Shown here: one piece after another, positions 52,980 through 62,186 of the stretch
How positions within the stretch are numbered: the stretch's first letter is position 1
Layout: each line of letters opens with the position of its first letter
DNA from: Sphingopyxis sp. BSN-002
GTDB lineage: Bacteria > Pseudomonadota > Alphaproteobacteria > Sphingomonadales > Sphingomonadaceae
NCBI RefSeq assembly: GCF_022024275.1
Contig: NZ_CP091804.1
Location: 1,178,001 to 1,242,000 of the forward strand
Direction: 5' to 3'
Length of the DNA stretch: 64,000 nt
Translations under genes and position numbers: made by a program
Notes under the pieces: model-generated
Told to the model about the DNA's origin: nothing
What the model saw: only the letters and a program-made list of their open reading frames with translations
Databases searched by the model: none

Positions 52980-54182
52980 TCACGCGGCCCAGACTTGCGA
53001 CTTCGCCGGATTGGGGGCGTTGTCGGGATCGCGCTCGACCCATTCGATCAGCAGATCGAGCACGCGGCGAAGCGCTGCATCCTGTTCGACGAGCCGTTCC
53101 TCGAGGCTGGCGATCTGGCGCTGGAGCTCGGCGACCTGTTGTTCGTCGATCGCGGGCACCGCGGCGACGGCGGGCGCAGCAACGGCGGCCTCGGCCGCGA
53201 GTTCGAACACCTCGCCCGATTCGGCAGCCGGCGCGGCGACCGGCGCCGCGAAGGGCGCGCGCGCATCTTTCACCGGCGCGGGCCATTCGACCGGCGCCTC
53301 GACGGCAGCCGCGGCATGTGCGACGACTTCCTCAACCGGCAGCGGCGCAAGGCTCGCCTCGTCGATGCCGCGATCGGCCTCGACCTCGGCGATGACGTTG
53401 CGGACATGCTGTGCCGAAATGCGATGCAATTCCTCGACGGCACCGAACAGCAGCAGACGACTGACCAGCACGTTCAGTTTGCGCGGTACGCCGTCGCTGT
53501 AATCGAAGATCAGCTCATAGGCCTCGGGCGCGAAGCTCGGGTTGCCGGTCCACCCCACCTTCTTCAGGCGGTGGAGGATATACGGCTCGACCTCTTCGGG
53601 CTCCATCGGATCGAGATGGTGCGTCGCGATCACGCGCTGGCGCAACTGTTCGAGCGTCGGCGAGTGGAAGAGCGTCTGGCGGAATTCGGGCTGACCCAGC
53701 AGGAAGATCTGCAGCAGCGAATGGCCGCCGAGCGTGAAGTTCGACAGCATGCGCAGCTCTTCGAGCGCCGAAATGGCGAGGTTCTGGCCCTCGTCGACGA
53801 TCAGCAGGGTGCGCTTGCCGGCGCGCGCCTGTTCGCGGAGATATTCCTCCATCGAGCGGAGCAGTTCGGCCTTGCTCTGGCCTTCCCATTCGAGCCCGAA
53901 CTGTTCGGCGACAAGGCGAAGAAGATCGTCGCCCTCGACCTGCGTCGACACCAGCTTGACCGCGGTCAGGCGATTGGGGTCGATCGTGTTCATCAGGTGG
54001 CCGACCAGCGTCGTCTTGCCTGCGCCGACGTCGCCGGTGATGACGATGAAGCCCTCACCCTGCGCCAGACCATAGCCCAGATAGGACATGGCTTTGCGGT
54101 GCGTGCCGCTTTCGAAATAGAAAGCCGGATCGGGCGTCAGCTGGAAGGGACGGCCGGTGAAACCATAATATTGATCGTACAT
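52980..54182 (-). CDS. XrtA-associated ExeA-like ATPase
   Basis: The AAA-type ATPase of 400 aa has Walker A ITGDVGAGKTTL (about residues 48-59) and Walker B LLIVDEGQNL (126-135). The start MYDQYYGFTGRPFQLTPDP is the general ExeA/GspA-like signature. The second half is an Ala/Val-rich linker and a coiled coil near the end (QVAELQRQIASLEERLVEQ). It probably couples ATP hydrolysis to assembly of the export machinery. It lies 45 bases before the deacetylase gene. Confidence 0.88.
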   Translation of the reverse strand: MYDQYYGFTGRPFQLTPDPAFYFESGTHRKAMSYLGYGLAQGEGFIVITGDVGAGKTTLVGHLMNTIDPNRLTAVKLVSTQVEGDDLLRLVAEQFGLEWEGQSKAELLRSMEEYLREQARAGKRTLLIVDEGQNLAISALEELRMLSNFTLGGHSLLQIFLLGQPEFRQTLFHSPTLEQLRQRVIATHHLDPMEPEEVEPYILHRLKKVGWTGNPSFAPEAYELIFDYSDGVPRKLNVLVSRLLLFGAVEELHRISAQHVRNVIAEVEADRGIDEASLAPLPVEEVVAHAAAAVEAPVEWPAPVKDARAPFAAPVAAPAAESGEVFELAAEAAVAAPAVAAVPAIDEQQVAELQRQIASLEERLVEQDAALRRVLDLLIEWVERDPDNAPNPAKSQVWAA

Positions 54183-54197
54183 CGAGTATTCCCCGGA

Positions 54198-55910
54198 TCA
54201 GAAGTTGTAACGCAGTCCCACCAAGGCCGATCCGATCAGCTGGCTGTTGAAGCCATCCTGTTCGAAAGCGGTCAGGCTGGCAGCGGCTGTCCCAGTCAGG
54301 CCGCGCCAGAAACGCCGTCCATAGGACGCCGTGATACCCGCCGACTGGACATCGCTGCCCCCCGGCGATCCATTGTCGAAATAATTGAGATAGCCCGACA
54401 GCGTGATATCGGAATCGCGATCGATCGGACGCCCTGCGGTCAGGAAGAGATAATAATTCTCGTCGGTGATCCCGTCGAGCGACGCGATCGGCGAGTTGCG
54501 CGGGATGAGCAGGCGGCGGCGATCATAGCCGAGGCCGACGCCATAGTTCCAGCCATAGGCGCGCGAGCTCATCACCGCCTGGACACCGCTGTTGCGGAAC
54601 TGCGCCGCGGTTGCGGTCCCCAGCTGGTTGTTGAGGCACCCGCCGCCCTGTTCGCCGAAGACGCAGCTGTTGACTTCGCCGCTCAGCGGATTGCGCGTCG
54701 GGTCGAACTGCGTCGGCAGCGCCGACAGGCCCGTCGACAGTCCGCGACCGAAGCTGGAAAGCCCGTCATAGACGCCGACCTGGAAAGTCGTCGCATGGTC
54801 GGCGCGATAGACGAAGCTGCCGGTATAGATGGTGTCGCCATAACGGCGGCCGACCTTGGCTGTCAGCGAGGTTCGGCGGCTCGGCTGCCACATCACACCC
54901 GCATCCCAGATCAGCCCGTCGGTATCGAAGGCGAGCTTGCGCGGGGTCGACTTGTCGGTCACGAAGCGGCCGCTCGCGTCGCGCACCGGCACACCGTTCG
55001 TGTCGAGCACCGGATCGCGCTGGCCGATCTCGATATCCTCATAGCCGACGCCGCCGAGCAGCGCGACGGTCGGACCGATCGGAACGGTAATATCGGCGCG
55101 CGCGAACTTGCCCTCGTACCGCTGGTCGAGCTGGCTCGCATCCTCGCGCTCGTAACCGCCCGAAACCTGCCAGCCGAACGGCAGGTCGCCCGGCCGCTGG
55201 CCGACGCTGGCCCATGCGACATGGTTGGTCGAGCTGTCGAACACATTCTGCGCGACCGAGCCCGAAGGCAGCAGCGTCGGCGCGTCGACATCGACCTTGG
55301 TGTAGCCGAAGCGATACCCCGCCCCGACGTCCAGCCCGCCGATGCGCCGCGCGAACGTCGGGCCGGCATAGACCGAATAGGTGTTCGCGACATTGTTGCG
55401 GTTGCCGATGAACAGGCTGCTGTCGCTGCCGCCGCCGTCGGCGCGCGTGCGCGTCGCAATGGCCCCGCCCTCGAGGTTGAGGCCCTGCCCGAGTTCGAGC
55501 CGGCCGCGCGCGATGCCGCTGATCACGTCCTGGTCGTTCTGCTTGCCCCAGCCGAACTGATGTTCGTAGCGCACGCCCGCGGCCAGTTCCGCTCGGCGCG
55601 TCGCCACCGATACGTCGACGCCGACTGCGGCGGACGTATAGGTCAGGACGTCGCCGCCATTCTTGAGGTCGGCGGTCAGGACCTGCCCGACTTCGAGATA
55701 GGGATTGACGTCGACGCGGCGTTCGGTGCGCCGCTTTTCGGGCTTGCCCTTCTTTTCGGTCGAGGCGCCCGATGCGGACGCACCCGATGCCGACGTGTCG
55801 CTCGCGCCCGGGTCGCCCGAGAATTGCGCATGTGCGCTCGTCGCGGTCCCGGCGAGCAGCAGGGCAGCAAGCGCCGCCCCACGGCGCAGGCTGACGTTGG
55901 TGCGCATCAT
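54198..55910 (-). CDS. XrtA-associated outer-membrane beta-barrel protein
   Basis: The 570-aa protein has a signal peptide (cleavage near AHAQF) and a Ser/Ala/Gly and Lys/Arg-rich stretch after it. Many amphipathic strands with alternating aromatics follow, ending in ALVGLRYNF with the terminal Phe typical of outer-membrane barrels. It matches the TIGR03016-type PEP-CTERM-associated outer-membrane family. It may form or support the export channel. The first ATG at 55910 overlaps the kinase stop (ATGA). Confidence 0.83.
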   Translation of the reverse strand: MMRTNVSLRRGAALAALLLAGTATSAHAQFSGDPGASDTSASGASASGASTEKKGKPEKRRTERRVDVNPYLEVGQVLTADLKNGGDVLTYTSAAVGVDVSVATRRAELAAGVRYEHQFGWGKQNDQDVISGIARGRLELGQGLNLEGGAIATRTRADGGGSDSSLFIGNRNNVANTYSVYAGPTFARRIGGLDVGAGYRFGYTKVDVDAPTLLPSGSVAQNVFDSSTNHVAWASVGQRPGDLPFGWQVSGGYEREDASQLDQRYEGKFARADITVPIGPTVALLGGVGYEDIEIGQRDPVLDTNGVPVRDASGRFVTDKSTPRKLAFDTDGLIWDAGVMWQPSRRTSLTAKVGRRYGDTIYTGSFVYRADHATTFQVGVYDGLSSFGRGLSTGLSALPTQFDPTRNPLSGEVNSCVFGEQGGGCLNNQLGTATAAQFRNSGVQAVMSSRAYGWNYGVGLGYDRRRLLIPRNSPIASLDGITDENYYLFLTAGRPIDRDSDITLSGYLNYFDNGSPGGSDVQSAGITASYGRRFWRGLTGTAAASLTAFEQDGFNSQLIGSALVGLRYNF

Positions 55911-56950
55911 GACGCGCCTCCTTGTCCATAATAGGTGCCGAAGCGGCGGCCGCCCGGCGAGAATTTCACCCCGTTGAGGAGCAACTGGATATGCGGACAC
56001 GCGCCCATCAGGCCGATCGCGTCGCGCAGCGAGCTTTCCATCGTCTGGTCCGCCCGCACGACCATGATCAGCTGGCCGACATGCCCGGCGAGCACTGCGG
56101 CAGGCGATGCCGCGAGCACCGGCGGCGAATCGAGAATCAGGATACGGCCGGGCGCGCCCGCTTCGAGCTGGCCGAGCAGCGTTTCGGTGCGCGCCGAGGC
56201 GAGCAGCTCGGTATCGTGCATATGCTGCGTACCGGCGGGCATGACCTTCAGCCCCGGAATGTCGGTCTGGATCAGGCAGTCGCCGAGCGGCAGGTGCGGA
56301 TCGGCGAGCGCGTCCATCAGGCCGGGGCCGTTTTCGAGGCCCAGCGTATCGAGCACGCTCGGCTTCGCGATGTCGGCGTCGATCAGCAGCACGTCGTGAT
56401 CGGCCTCGACCGCGAGGCTGAGCGCCAGATTGACCGCCGAGAAGGTCTTGCCCTCGCCCGGATTGGCCGACGCGATCAGCACACGATGACCGCGCGGCAC
56501 GACCGGGCGGTTCGCGGTACCCGCAAAGTTGCGGATGATCTCGCGCTTCACGATGCGATATTCTTCCGAAATGCCGGTCACCGGCGCACCGGGGACGATC
56601 ATCCCGGTCGCGGCGAGACGCGCGCGGTCGATCGTGCCCTGACGGCTCGGGACGACGGCGGGGGCGGCCTTGGCGATATCCTTGCGCGGCGACGGCTTCG
56701 GCGCGGGGGCGGCTTCGACCGCGGGCGCGGCCTCGACCACCGGCGGTTCGGGCGGCAGGACTTCGGCCTGCGGCGCGCGCGGCGCTTCCGCGGCGGAAAC
56801 ATCCTTCGCCTTCCGCCGCTTCCTTTCGGGTTCGGGCGGCAGTTTCGAGACGTCGATCGTCGCCGCGTCCTTGGCAGGATCGAGACCGAACATGTCGGCG
56901 GCGCGTTCGAGCAGCGACGGCGGGCGCTTTACGGGGCGTTGGTCGTTCAT
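55907..56950 (-). CDS. XrtA-associated tyrosine autokinase
   Basis: This is a cytoplasmic bacterial tyrosine kinase of the CpsD/CapB type. Walker A is ASANPGEGKTFS (about 160-171), and Walker A' and B are VLLIDADI and ILILDSPPV. The Tyr pair in GTYYGQGGAS at the C terminus may be autophosphorylated. A Pro/Ala-rich N-terminal region of about 110 residues precedes the ATPase. I prefer the ATG at 56950, which has a GGGGAAG site; a GTG at 56968 overlaps the chain-length gene stop. It would partner with that protein. Confidence 0.88.
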   Translation of the reverse strand: MNDQRPVKRPPSLLERAADMFGLDPAKDAATIDVSKLPPEPERKRRKAKDVSAAEAPRAPQAEVLPPEPPVVEAAPAVEAAPAPKPSPRKDIAKAAPAVVPSRQGTIDRARLAATGMIVPGAPVTGISEEYRIVKREIIRNFAGTANRPVVPRGHRVLIASANPGEGKTFSAVNLALSLAVEADHDVLLIDADIAKPSVLDTLGLENGPGLMDALADPHLPLGDCLIQTDIPGLKVMPAGTQHMHDTELLASARTETLLGQLEAGAPGRILILDSPPVLAASPAAVLAGHVGQLIMVVRADQTMESSLRDAIGLMGACPHIQLLLNGVKFSPGGRRFGTYYGQGGAS

Positions 56951-56964
56951 GTCATCTTCCCCGT

Positions 56965-58503
56965 TCACGCGACCATGCCGCGTTGGACGAATTCGGCGAT
57001 CAGCAGCAGCGCATAGAGGCCGACAAGCGCCGCTCCCCCGCCGGCTAGCCAGACGAGCCGCTTGCGCCGTTCGACGTGCCGTTCGGGCGTCACCACTTCG
57101 GTGATCGATCCGATCACCGGCAGACCGCTCGCGCGTTCGAGCTTGCCCGCCGTCGCGTAGGAGGTGCGCACCTGGCTGAGGCCGAAGGCTGCGGCAACGC
57201 CACCGCCGAGACCGGCGACCAGCACGAGCGTCAGGAACAGCGGACGGTTCGGCGCCGCGGGGCTGGTCGGCTTCGACGGCGGATCGAGCAGTTCGACCTT
57301 GATCGCGTCGGTTTCGGTCTGCACCTCGCCGCGCAGGCGAACCTGCTCGCGCTGGCCGAGCAACTTGTCATACTGCGCCTTCAGCGCGGTATATTCGCCG
57401 TTGATCCGGTCATATTCGGCCGCGATGCCGGGGTTCTGGATCTGCTGCGACGTGATCTTCGCGATGTCGCCGAGGAGCTGCGATTTCCGGGCGCCCAGCG
57501 CGCTGACGGTCGCCTGGCGCTCGGCGCGCATCGCGGCGAGCGACGCATAGGCCGGGTTCTGCACCCCGCCACCGCCACCGCCACCGCTGCCTTCGCGATC
57601 GGCGATCGCCTTCAGCGAGGCGATCTGGCTCTTGAGCGCTATGACGTCGGGATGTGCATCGGTCAGCCCGCGTGCGTGCATCGAGGCGAGTTCGCTCTGC
57701 GCGCCGGCGAGTTGCTGGCGGGCGACCCCGCCGCCGACACCGCCGCCGCCACCCGCGATCGTCGCGGGGGTCGAGGCGAGCTGGCCGTTGGCCGCCGAAA
57801 GCTGCGCCTGCGCCGAAATGAGCTGCGAATCGATCTGGCTGAGCTCGGCGCGCGCTGCATCGACGCGCTGCGCCGGCGAACCCGATCCGCCGGGGATCAG
57901 GCCGATATTCTGCGCCTCGAACTGCGCGCGGCGCGCCTCGATCTCGCGCAAAGCCTTTTCGCGATCGGCAATCTGGGCATCGAGAAACTTCAGGCCTTCG
58001 CGCGCGTCCATGCGGCCGCCGCGCAGCTGGTCGTCGCGAAATACGGTGATCAGGCTGTCGAGTACGCCCGACGCGAGCTTCGCATTGTCGGCGTCGGACA
58101 GGCTGCCGACGGCAACCGAGGCGGTGATCTCGAAAATATTCTGCTGCTGCGGGACGACCTTGATATTCTTCTGCAGCATCGCGACCGCGCCGGCCTTCTC
58201 GCGCTCGCCGGCGTCGGGGCCGATCAGGCCCGTCGTCGCCGCCACCTTTTCAAGATTGCGCGCGCTGGTCAGCGTCTCGCGAATCTGGTCGAGCTGCTGT
58301 CCGCCGCCGCCGCCGCCCGCATCGTCGGGCAGGATCTGGTTGACGTCGACGAGCAGGCGCGCGCGGCTGTCATAGCGGTTCGGGATCGAGGCGACCGCCA
58401 GCCAGCCCGCGATACAGATCGCCCAAGCGACCGCGAGCACAAGCCAACGGCGCGTCCAGACACTGTGCAGTGCCACCCGGAATTCGTCGTAAAGGCCGTT
58501 CAT
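56965..58503 (-). CDS. XrtA-associated polysaccharide chain-length determinant (Wzz/GumC-like)
   Basis: The 512-aa inner-membrane protein has a span near residues 16-35 (RRWLVLAVAWAICIAGWLAV) and another near the C terminus (PLFLTLVLVAGLGGGVAAA). The periplasmic part is long and coiled coil, and contains Gly-rich stretches (IAGGGGGVGGGVARQQ). This is the polysaccharide co-polymerase 2a plan, working with the adjacent tyrosine kinase. The second Gly-run (GSGGGGGGGVQ) is unusually long. Confidence 0.88.
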   Translation of the reverse strand: MNGLYDEFRVALHSVWTRRWLVLAVAWAICIAGWLAVASIPNRYDSRARLLVDVNQILPDDAGGGGGGQQLDQIRETLTSARNLEKVAATTGLIGPDAGEREKAGAVAMLQKNIKVVPQQQNIFEITASVAVGSLSDADNAKLASGVLDSLITVFRDDQLRGGRMDAREGLKFLDAQIADREKALREIEARRAQFEAQNIGLIPGGSGSPAQRVDAARAELSQIDSQLISAQAQLSAANGQLASTPATIAGGGGGVGGGVARQQLAGAQSELASMHARGLTDAHPDVIALKSQIASLKAIADREGSGGGGGGGVQNPAYASLAAMRAERQATVSALGARKSQLLGDIAKITSQQIQNPGIAAEYDRINGEYTALKAQYDKLLGQREQVRLRGEVQTETDAIKVELLDPPSKPTSPAAPNRPLFLTLVLVAGLGGGVAAAFGLSQVRTSYATAGKLERASGLPVIGSITEVVTPERHVERRKRLVWLAGGGAALVGLYALLLIAEFVQRGMVA

Positions 58504-58555
58504 CGTTTCAGGTCAGTCCTTGGCAAGGGGTCGGGTGCATCGGCGGAAGCCCGCG

Positions 58556-59218
58556 TCAGAACATGCTTTCGGGAATGATGATCACATCGCCCGGCTGCAG
58601 CCGGACGTTCGCCTTGATGTCGCCGCGCTTGATCAGGTCGTTGAGGCGCAGGCCGAATTCCTGCTGCTTGCCGGTGCCCTTGTCGAAGCGGACAAGCCGC
58701 GCCTTGTTGCCGGCCGCATATTCGCCGAGCCCGCCGACCGCGATCATCGCGTCGAGCACAGTCATGTTGGCGCGGAACGGGATCGACGCCGGCTTTTCGG
58801 TCGCGCCGACGATCCGCACCTGCTGCGAGAAGGTGCTGTTGAAGCTGGTGACGATGACGCTGACGATCGGATCGGTGATATACTGGCTGAGCTGGAGCTT
58901 GATGTCCTGCTGCAGCATCGTCGGCGTCTTGCCGACCGCGGGCATGTCGGTGATCAGCGGGGTGGTGATGCGGCCATCGGGGCGCACCTGCACCTTGCCG
59001 CCAAGCTCGGGATTGCGCCACACGAAGATCTGGAGCTCGTCGAGCGGGCCGATGATATATTCCTCGCCCGGCCCTTCCTGATTCTGCACGAACGTCGCGC
59101 TCGGCAGGCGCGGAGCGGGGGCCCCGCCGCTGCCGACGCAACCCGTCAGCGCGGTCGCGGCAATGCCCGAAACAAGGGCGGCCTTTGCGGCACGAAGCGA
59201 GGGGGAGGACGTCATCAT
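58556..59218 (-). CDS. XrtA-associated polysaccharide export lipoprotein (Wza-like)
   Basis: This outer-membrane export protein carries a lipoprotein signal: the lipobox ALTGC lies near residue 26. The export domain follows with EYIIGPLDELQIFVWRNPEL and GKVQVRPDGRITTPLITDM, and a SLBB-like domain ends in RLQPGDVIIIPESMF. The length of 220 aa fits the short XrtA-associated form, lacking the extra D-domains of Wza. I use the ATG at 59218 because AAGGTGA lies 5 bases upstream. It is the first gene of the export operon. Confidence 0.9.
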   Translation of the reverse strand: MMTSSPSLRAAKAALVSGIAATALTGCVGSGGAPAPRLPSATFVQNQEGPGEEYIIGPLDELQIFVWRNPELGGKVQVRPDGRITTPLITDMPAVGKTPTMLQQDIKLQLSQYITDPIVSVIVTSFNSTFSQQVRIVGATEKPASIPFRANMTVLDAMIAVGGLGEYAAGNKARLVRFDKGTGKQQEFGLRLNDLIKRGDIKANVRLQPGDVIIIPESMF

Positions 59219-59360
59219 CAAATCACCTTTCGAGCGGCCGGACGCCCGCCGGGTTCCGGAAACCCCGCAGGACAGCCATTGCGTCAGTGTCAGCCATTGC
59301 TCGAAAAGGGTGAACATACCGTTAGTATTGGGATAAGTTCGCGCCACGCTTGTCGCAACT

Positions 59361-59377
59361 TGTGCCGAACCGGCACA
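59361..59377. promoter_or_regulatory. Inverted repeat upstream of the export operon
   Basis: TGTGCCG and CGGCACA form a perfect 7-bp dyad with a 3-base loop (AAC), 143 bases before the Wza-like start. No T-run follows, so an operator is more likely than a terminator. The regulator is unknown. Confidence 0.4.
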
Positions 59378-59401
59378 GAATTTAACCCTGATCGTCAAGA
59401 C

Positions 59402-60631
59402 TCAGACGAGCATCTCTCCGGCCGGTCCCTGCCCGAGGAAGGCTGACGGACTCGCGGTGGCTCCATAGGCCCCCGCCTGGAAAATCGCAACAAGATCACC
59501 GACATCGCCGCGCGGGAGCGCGACCTGGTCGCCCAGCCGGTCGAGCGGCGTGCAAAGGCAGCCGACGACCGACACGGTTTCAACCGGCTCGGCGCGAAAG
59601 CGGTTCGCGACCGCGATCGGGTAGTTGCGGCGGATCACGGTACCGAAATTGCCGCTCGCGGCGAGCTGGTGATGAAGCCCGCCGTCGGTCACCAGGAAGG
59701 TCTCGCCATGGCTGGTCTTGCGGTCGACGACGCGGGTCAGATAGACGCCGGCCTCGGCGACGAGCCAGCGGCCGAGTTCCATCGCGAAGCTGCTGGAACC
59801 GAGGACCGGATCGCGCGCCGCGAGCGTCTCGCCGAGCGCGGCGCCGACCGCCGCAACGTCGACCGCCGTGTCGCCGGGAAAATAGGGCACACCCATCCCG
59901 CCGCCCAGATTGACGAGCGGCGGCGTGGCGCCGATCTCGTTCGCCAGCCGCGCCGCGAGCGCCACCGTCTGCGCCTGCGTGTCGGCGATGGCCGCGGCAT
60001 CAAGCGCCTGCGATCCTGCGAAAATATGGAAGCCCTGCCAATCGGCACCGGCGTCGAGCAGGCGGCGGACGAGCGCGGGTACTTCGGCGGCATCGACCCC
60101 GAAGGGCTTGGCACCCCCGCCCATCTTCATCCCCGATCCTTTGAGGTCGAAGTCGGGATTGACGCGCACGGCTAGGCGCGGCGCGATGCCAAGCCGCGCG
60201 CCGATCGCGAGCGCGCGTTCGGCCTCACCCCCAGATTCGAGGTTGAGCGTCGCCCCGGCACCTATCGCCGCCTCGAGTTCGCGGTCGCGCTTGCCGGGCC
60301 CGGCAAAACTGATGTGCGCCGCGGCCATGCCGCTGCCCAGCGCGATCGCAAGCTCGCCGCCCGACGCAACGTCGAGCCCGTCGACCAGCGCCGCCATATG
60401 CGCAAGCAACGGCGCATAGGGGTTTGCTTTCATGGCATAATGAAGTTGCACCTCGGCCGGCATCGCCTCGCGCCATACGGCGACGCGCGCGGTAAGCATC
60501 GCGCCGTCATAGACAAACAGCGGCGTGTCTCCGGCCATATCGGTCAGTTCGTCGGCGCGCCGCCCCCCGATCAGCAGCATGCCGTCCGCATCGGCGGCAA
60601 AGCCGGGCGGAATGGGACCGTGCGGCTTCAT
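59402..60631 (-). CDS. XrtA-associated PLP-dependent decarboxylase
   Basis: This fold-type III enzyme resembles diaminopimelate/ornithine decarboxylases. The PLP lysine is in HYAMKANPYAPLL, the glycine-rich phosphate site in NLGGGMGVPYFPGD, and the cofactor-facing C-terminal Cys/Tyr region includes VVGCLCTPLDRLGD and AYGATASPS. The 409-aa length matches the family linked to exosortase A. The substrate is unknown. It overlaps the acyl-CoA ligase gene by 4 bases, so the pair is coupled. Confidence 0.87.
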   Translation of the reverse strand: MKPHGPIPPGFAADADGMLLIGGRRADELTDMAGDTPLFVYDGAMLTARVAVWREAMPAEVQLHYAMKANPYAPLLAHMAALVDGLDVASGGELAIALGSGMAAAHISFAGPGKRDRELEAAIGAGATLNLESGGEAERALAIGARLGIAPRLAVRVNPDFDLKGSGMKMGGGAKPFGVDAAEVPALVRRLLDAGADWQGFHIFAGSQALDAAAIADTQAQTVALAARLANEIGATPPLVNLGGGMGVPYFPGDTAVDVAAVGAALGETLAARDPVLGSSSFAMELGRWLVAEAGVYLTRVVDRKTSHGETFLVTDGGLHHQLAASGNFGTVIRRNYPIAVANRFRAEPVETVSVVGCLCTPLDRLGDQVALPRGDVGDLVAIFQAGAYGATASPSAFLGQGPAGEMLV

Positions 60632-62151
60632 GCCGCCACCTTCCAGCCGGCGGCGATCGCGACGCGGTCGAGCTTGCCGTTCGGGTTGCGCGGCAGCTCA
60701 TCGCGCCATTCGATCGCCTGCGGCTGCATGAAATTGGGAAGATTCTGCTTGAGGTACGCGCCGAGCGCGTCGGGGTCCGCATCACCCTTTCCCCGCACGA
60801 TCAGGATGATCGCCGCGCCGAGCCGCGGATCGGGGACGCCGAAGGCGACCGCCTCATAGATCAGCCCCGAGGCGACCGCGACATCCTCGACCTCGGTCGG
60901 GCTGACGCGGTTGCCCGCGGTCTTGATCATCGCATCGTCGCGGCCGACGAAATACAGGAGGCCTTCGGCATCGCGGCGCACGGTATCGCCCGACCAGACG
61001 GCTGTGCCACCATAGCGCGACGCCGCCGGCGCTGGCCTGAAACGCTGCGCGGTGCGTTCGCTATCCTGCCAATAACCCTTGGCGACCAACGGACCGGCGT
61101 GGACGAGTTCGCCCGGTTCATCGTCGTCGGTCACGCTGCCATCGGGGCGGCAGACAAGGATTTCGGCGTGCGGGATCGCACGGCCCATCGAGGTCGGATG
61201 CCCGGCGACGAGCGCGGGATCGAGATAGGTCGAGCGAAAGGCCTCGGTCAGCCCGTACATCGGATAGATGTCGGCCCGCGGGAAGGTCGCGCGCATCGCG
61301 TCGATCAGCGAGGGCGTCAGCGCGCCGCCGCTGTTGGTCAGGCGTCGCAGCAGCGCCGCCGTGTCTGCGGGCCATTCGCTTTCGACGAGTTGCACCCATA
61401 GCGGCGGAACGCCCGCGAACGTCGTGATGCCGTGCCGCGCGACCGCCTTCACGACGTCGCGCGGGGTCAGATAGTCGAGCGGCGCGACCGCGCCCCCCGC
61501 ATACCAGGTCGAGAAGAGCTGGTTCTGGCCGTAGTCGAAACTGAGCGGCAGCACCGCGAGTACCCGATCCGCGGGTGCCAGCTTCAGATAGGATGCCACG
61601 CTCTCCGCGCCGAGCCACAGGTTCGCATGGCTAAGCATCACGCCTTTCGGACGCCCCGTCGACCCGCTGGTGTAGAGGATCGCGGCGAGATCGTCGGGCT
61701 CGGCGATCGAGGGCGGCAGACCCTGCCCCCCCGAATCAATCACTTCCTCGACGATCTTCAGATCCTGAAGCGCACAGTCTTCGGGCAATCCGCCACCGAG
61801 TGCGTCTGCGCGCGCGGCGTTGGTGACGAGCAGCTTCGCCCCGCTGTCGGTCAGGATATGCGCAACCTGCGGCGCTTTGAGCAGCGGGTTGACCGGCACA
61901 TGGATCAGCCCCGCGCGCGCCGCCGCCAGCGGCATCAGGCACGCCGCGCGCGTCTTCGCGCTCCAGCTCGCGACGCGCTCGCCCGGACCACCGACCTCGG
62001 CGAGCAGCCACGAAGCCAGTCGCCCGACGCCGGCATCCAGCCCGGCAAAGGTCGTCACCCTGTCGCCGATCAGCAAGGCAGCCGCATCTGCGGCGCCAAA
62101 CTGGACGAGATGGTCGATCGGACGCGACGGCGGATTTTCTAAAGTGGTCAT
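60628..62151 (-). CDS. XrtA-associated acyl-CoA ligase / adenylating enzyme
   Basis: The 507-aa ANL-superfamily enzyme has the AMP-binding motif ILYTSGSTGRPKGVMLSH (about residues 158-175), the A8 motif VGRDDAMIKTAGNRVSPTEVE and the C-terminal catalytic Lys in PNGKLDRVAI. It activates a carboxylic acid as adenylate and then transfers it to CoA or to a carrier protein. A free acyl carrier protein lies across the divergent gap, which makes acyl-ACP formation plausible. The substrate is not known. Confidence 0.87.
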   Translation of the reverse strand: MTTLENPPSRPIDHLVQFGAADAAALLIGDRVTTFAGLDAGVGRLASWLLAEVGGPGERVASWSAKTRAACLMPLAAARAGLIHVPVNPLLKAPQVAHILTDSGAKLLVTNAARADALGGGLPEDCALQDLKIVEEVIDSGGQGLPPSIAEPDDLAAILYTSGSTGRPKGVMLSHANLWLGAESVASYLKLAPADRVLAVLPLSFDYGQNQLFSTWYAGGAVAPLDYLTPRDVVKAVARHGITTFAGVPPLWVQLVESEWPADTAALLRRLTNSGGALTPSLIDAMRATFPRADIYPMYGLTEAFRSTYLDPALVAGHPTSMGRAIPHAEILVCRPDGSVTDDDEPGELVHAGPLVAKGYWQDSERTAQRFRPAPAASRYGGTAVWSGDTVRRDAEGLLYFVGRDDAMIKTAGNRVSPTEVEDVAVASGLIYEAVAFGVPDPRLGAAIILIVRGKGDADPDALGAYLKQNLPNFMQPQAIEWRDELPRNPNGKLDRVAIAAGWKVAA

Positions 62152-62186
62152 CGGCTGTTAGGAGCTTGGTGATAGAGCGCACGACC

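Noticed and set aside
59345..59377. Sigma-54 promoter before the Wza-like gene
   Set aside because: GG and GC are separated by 8 bases rather than the required 10.
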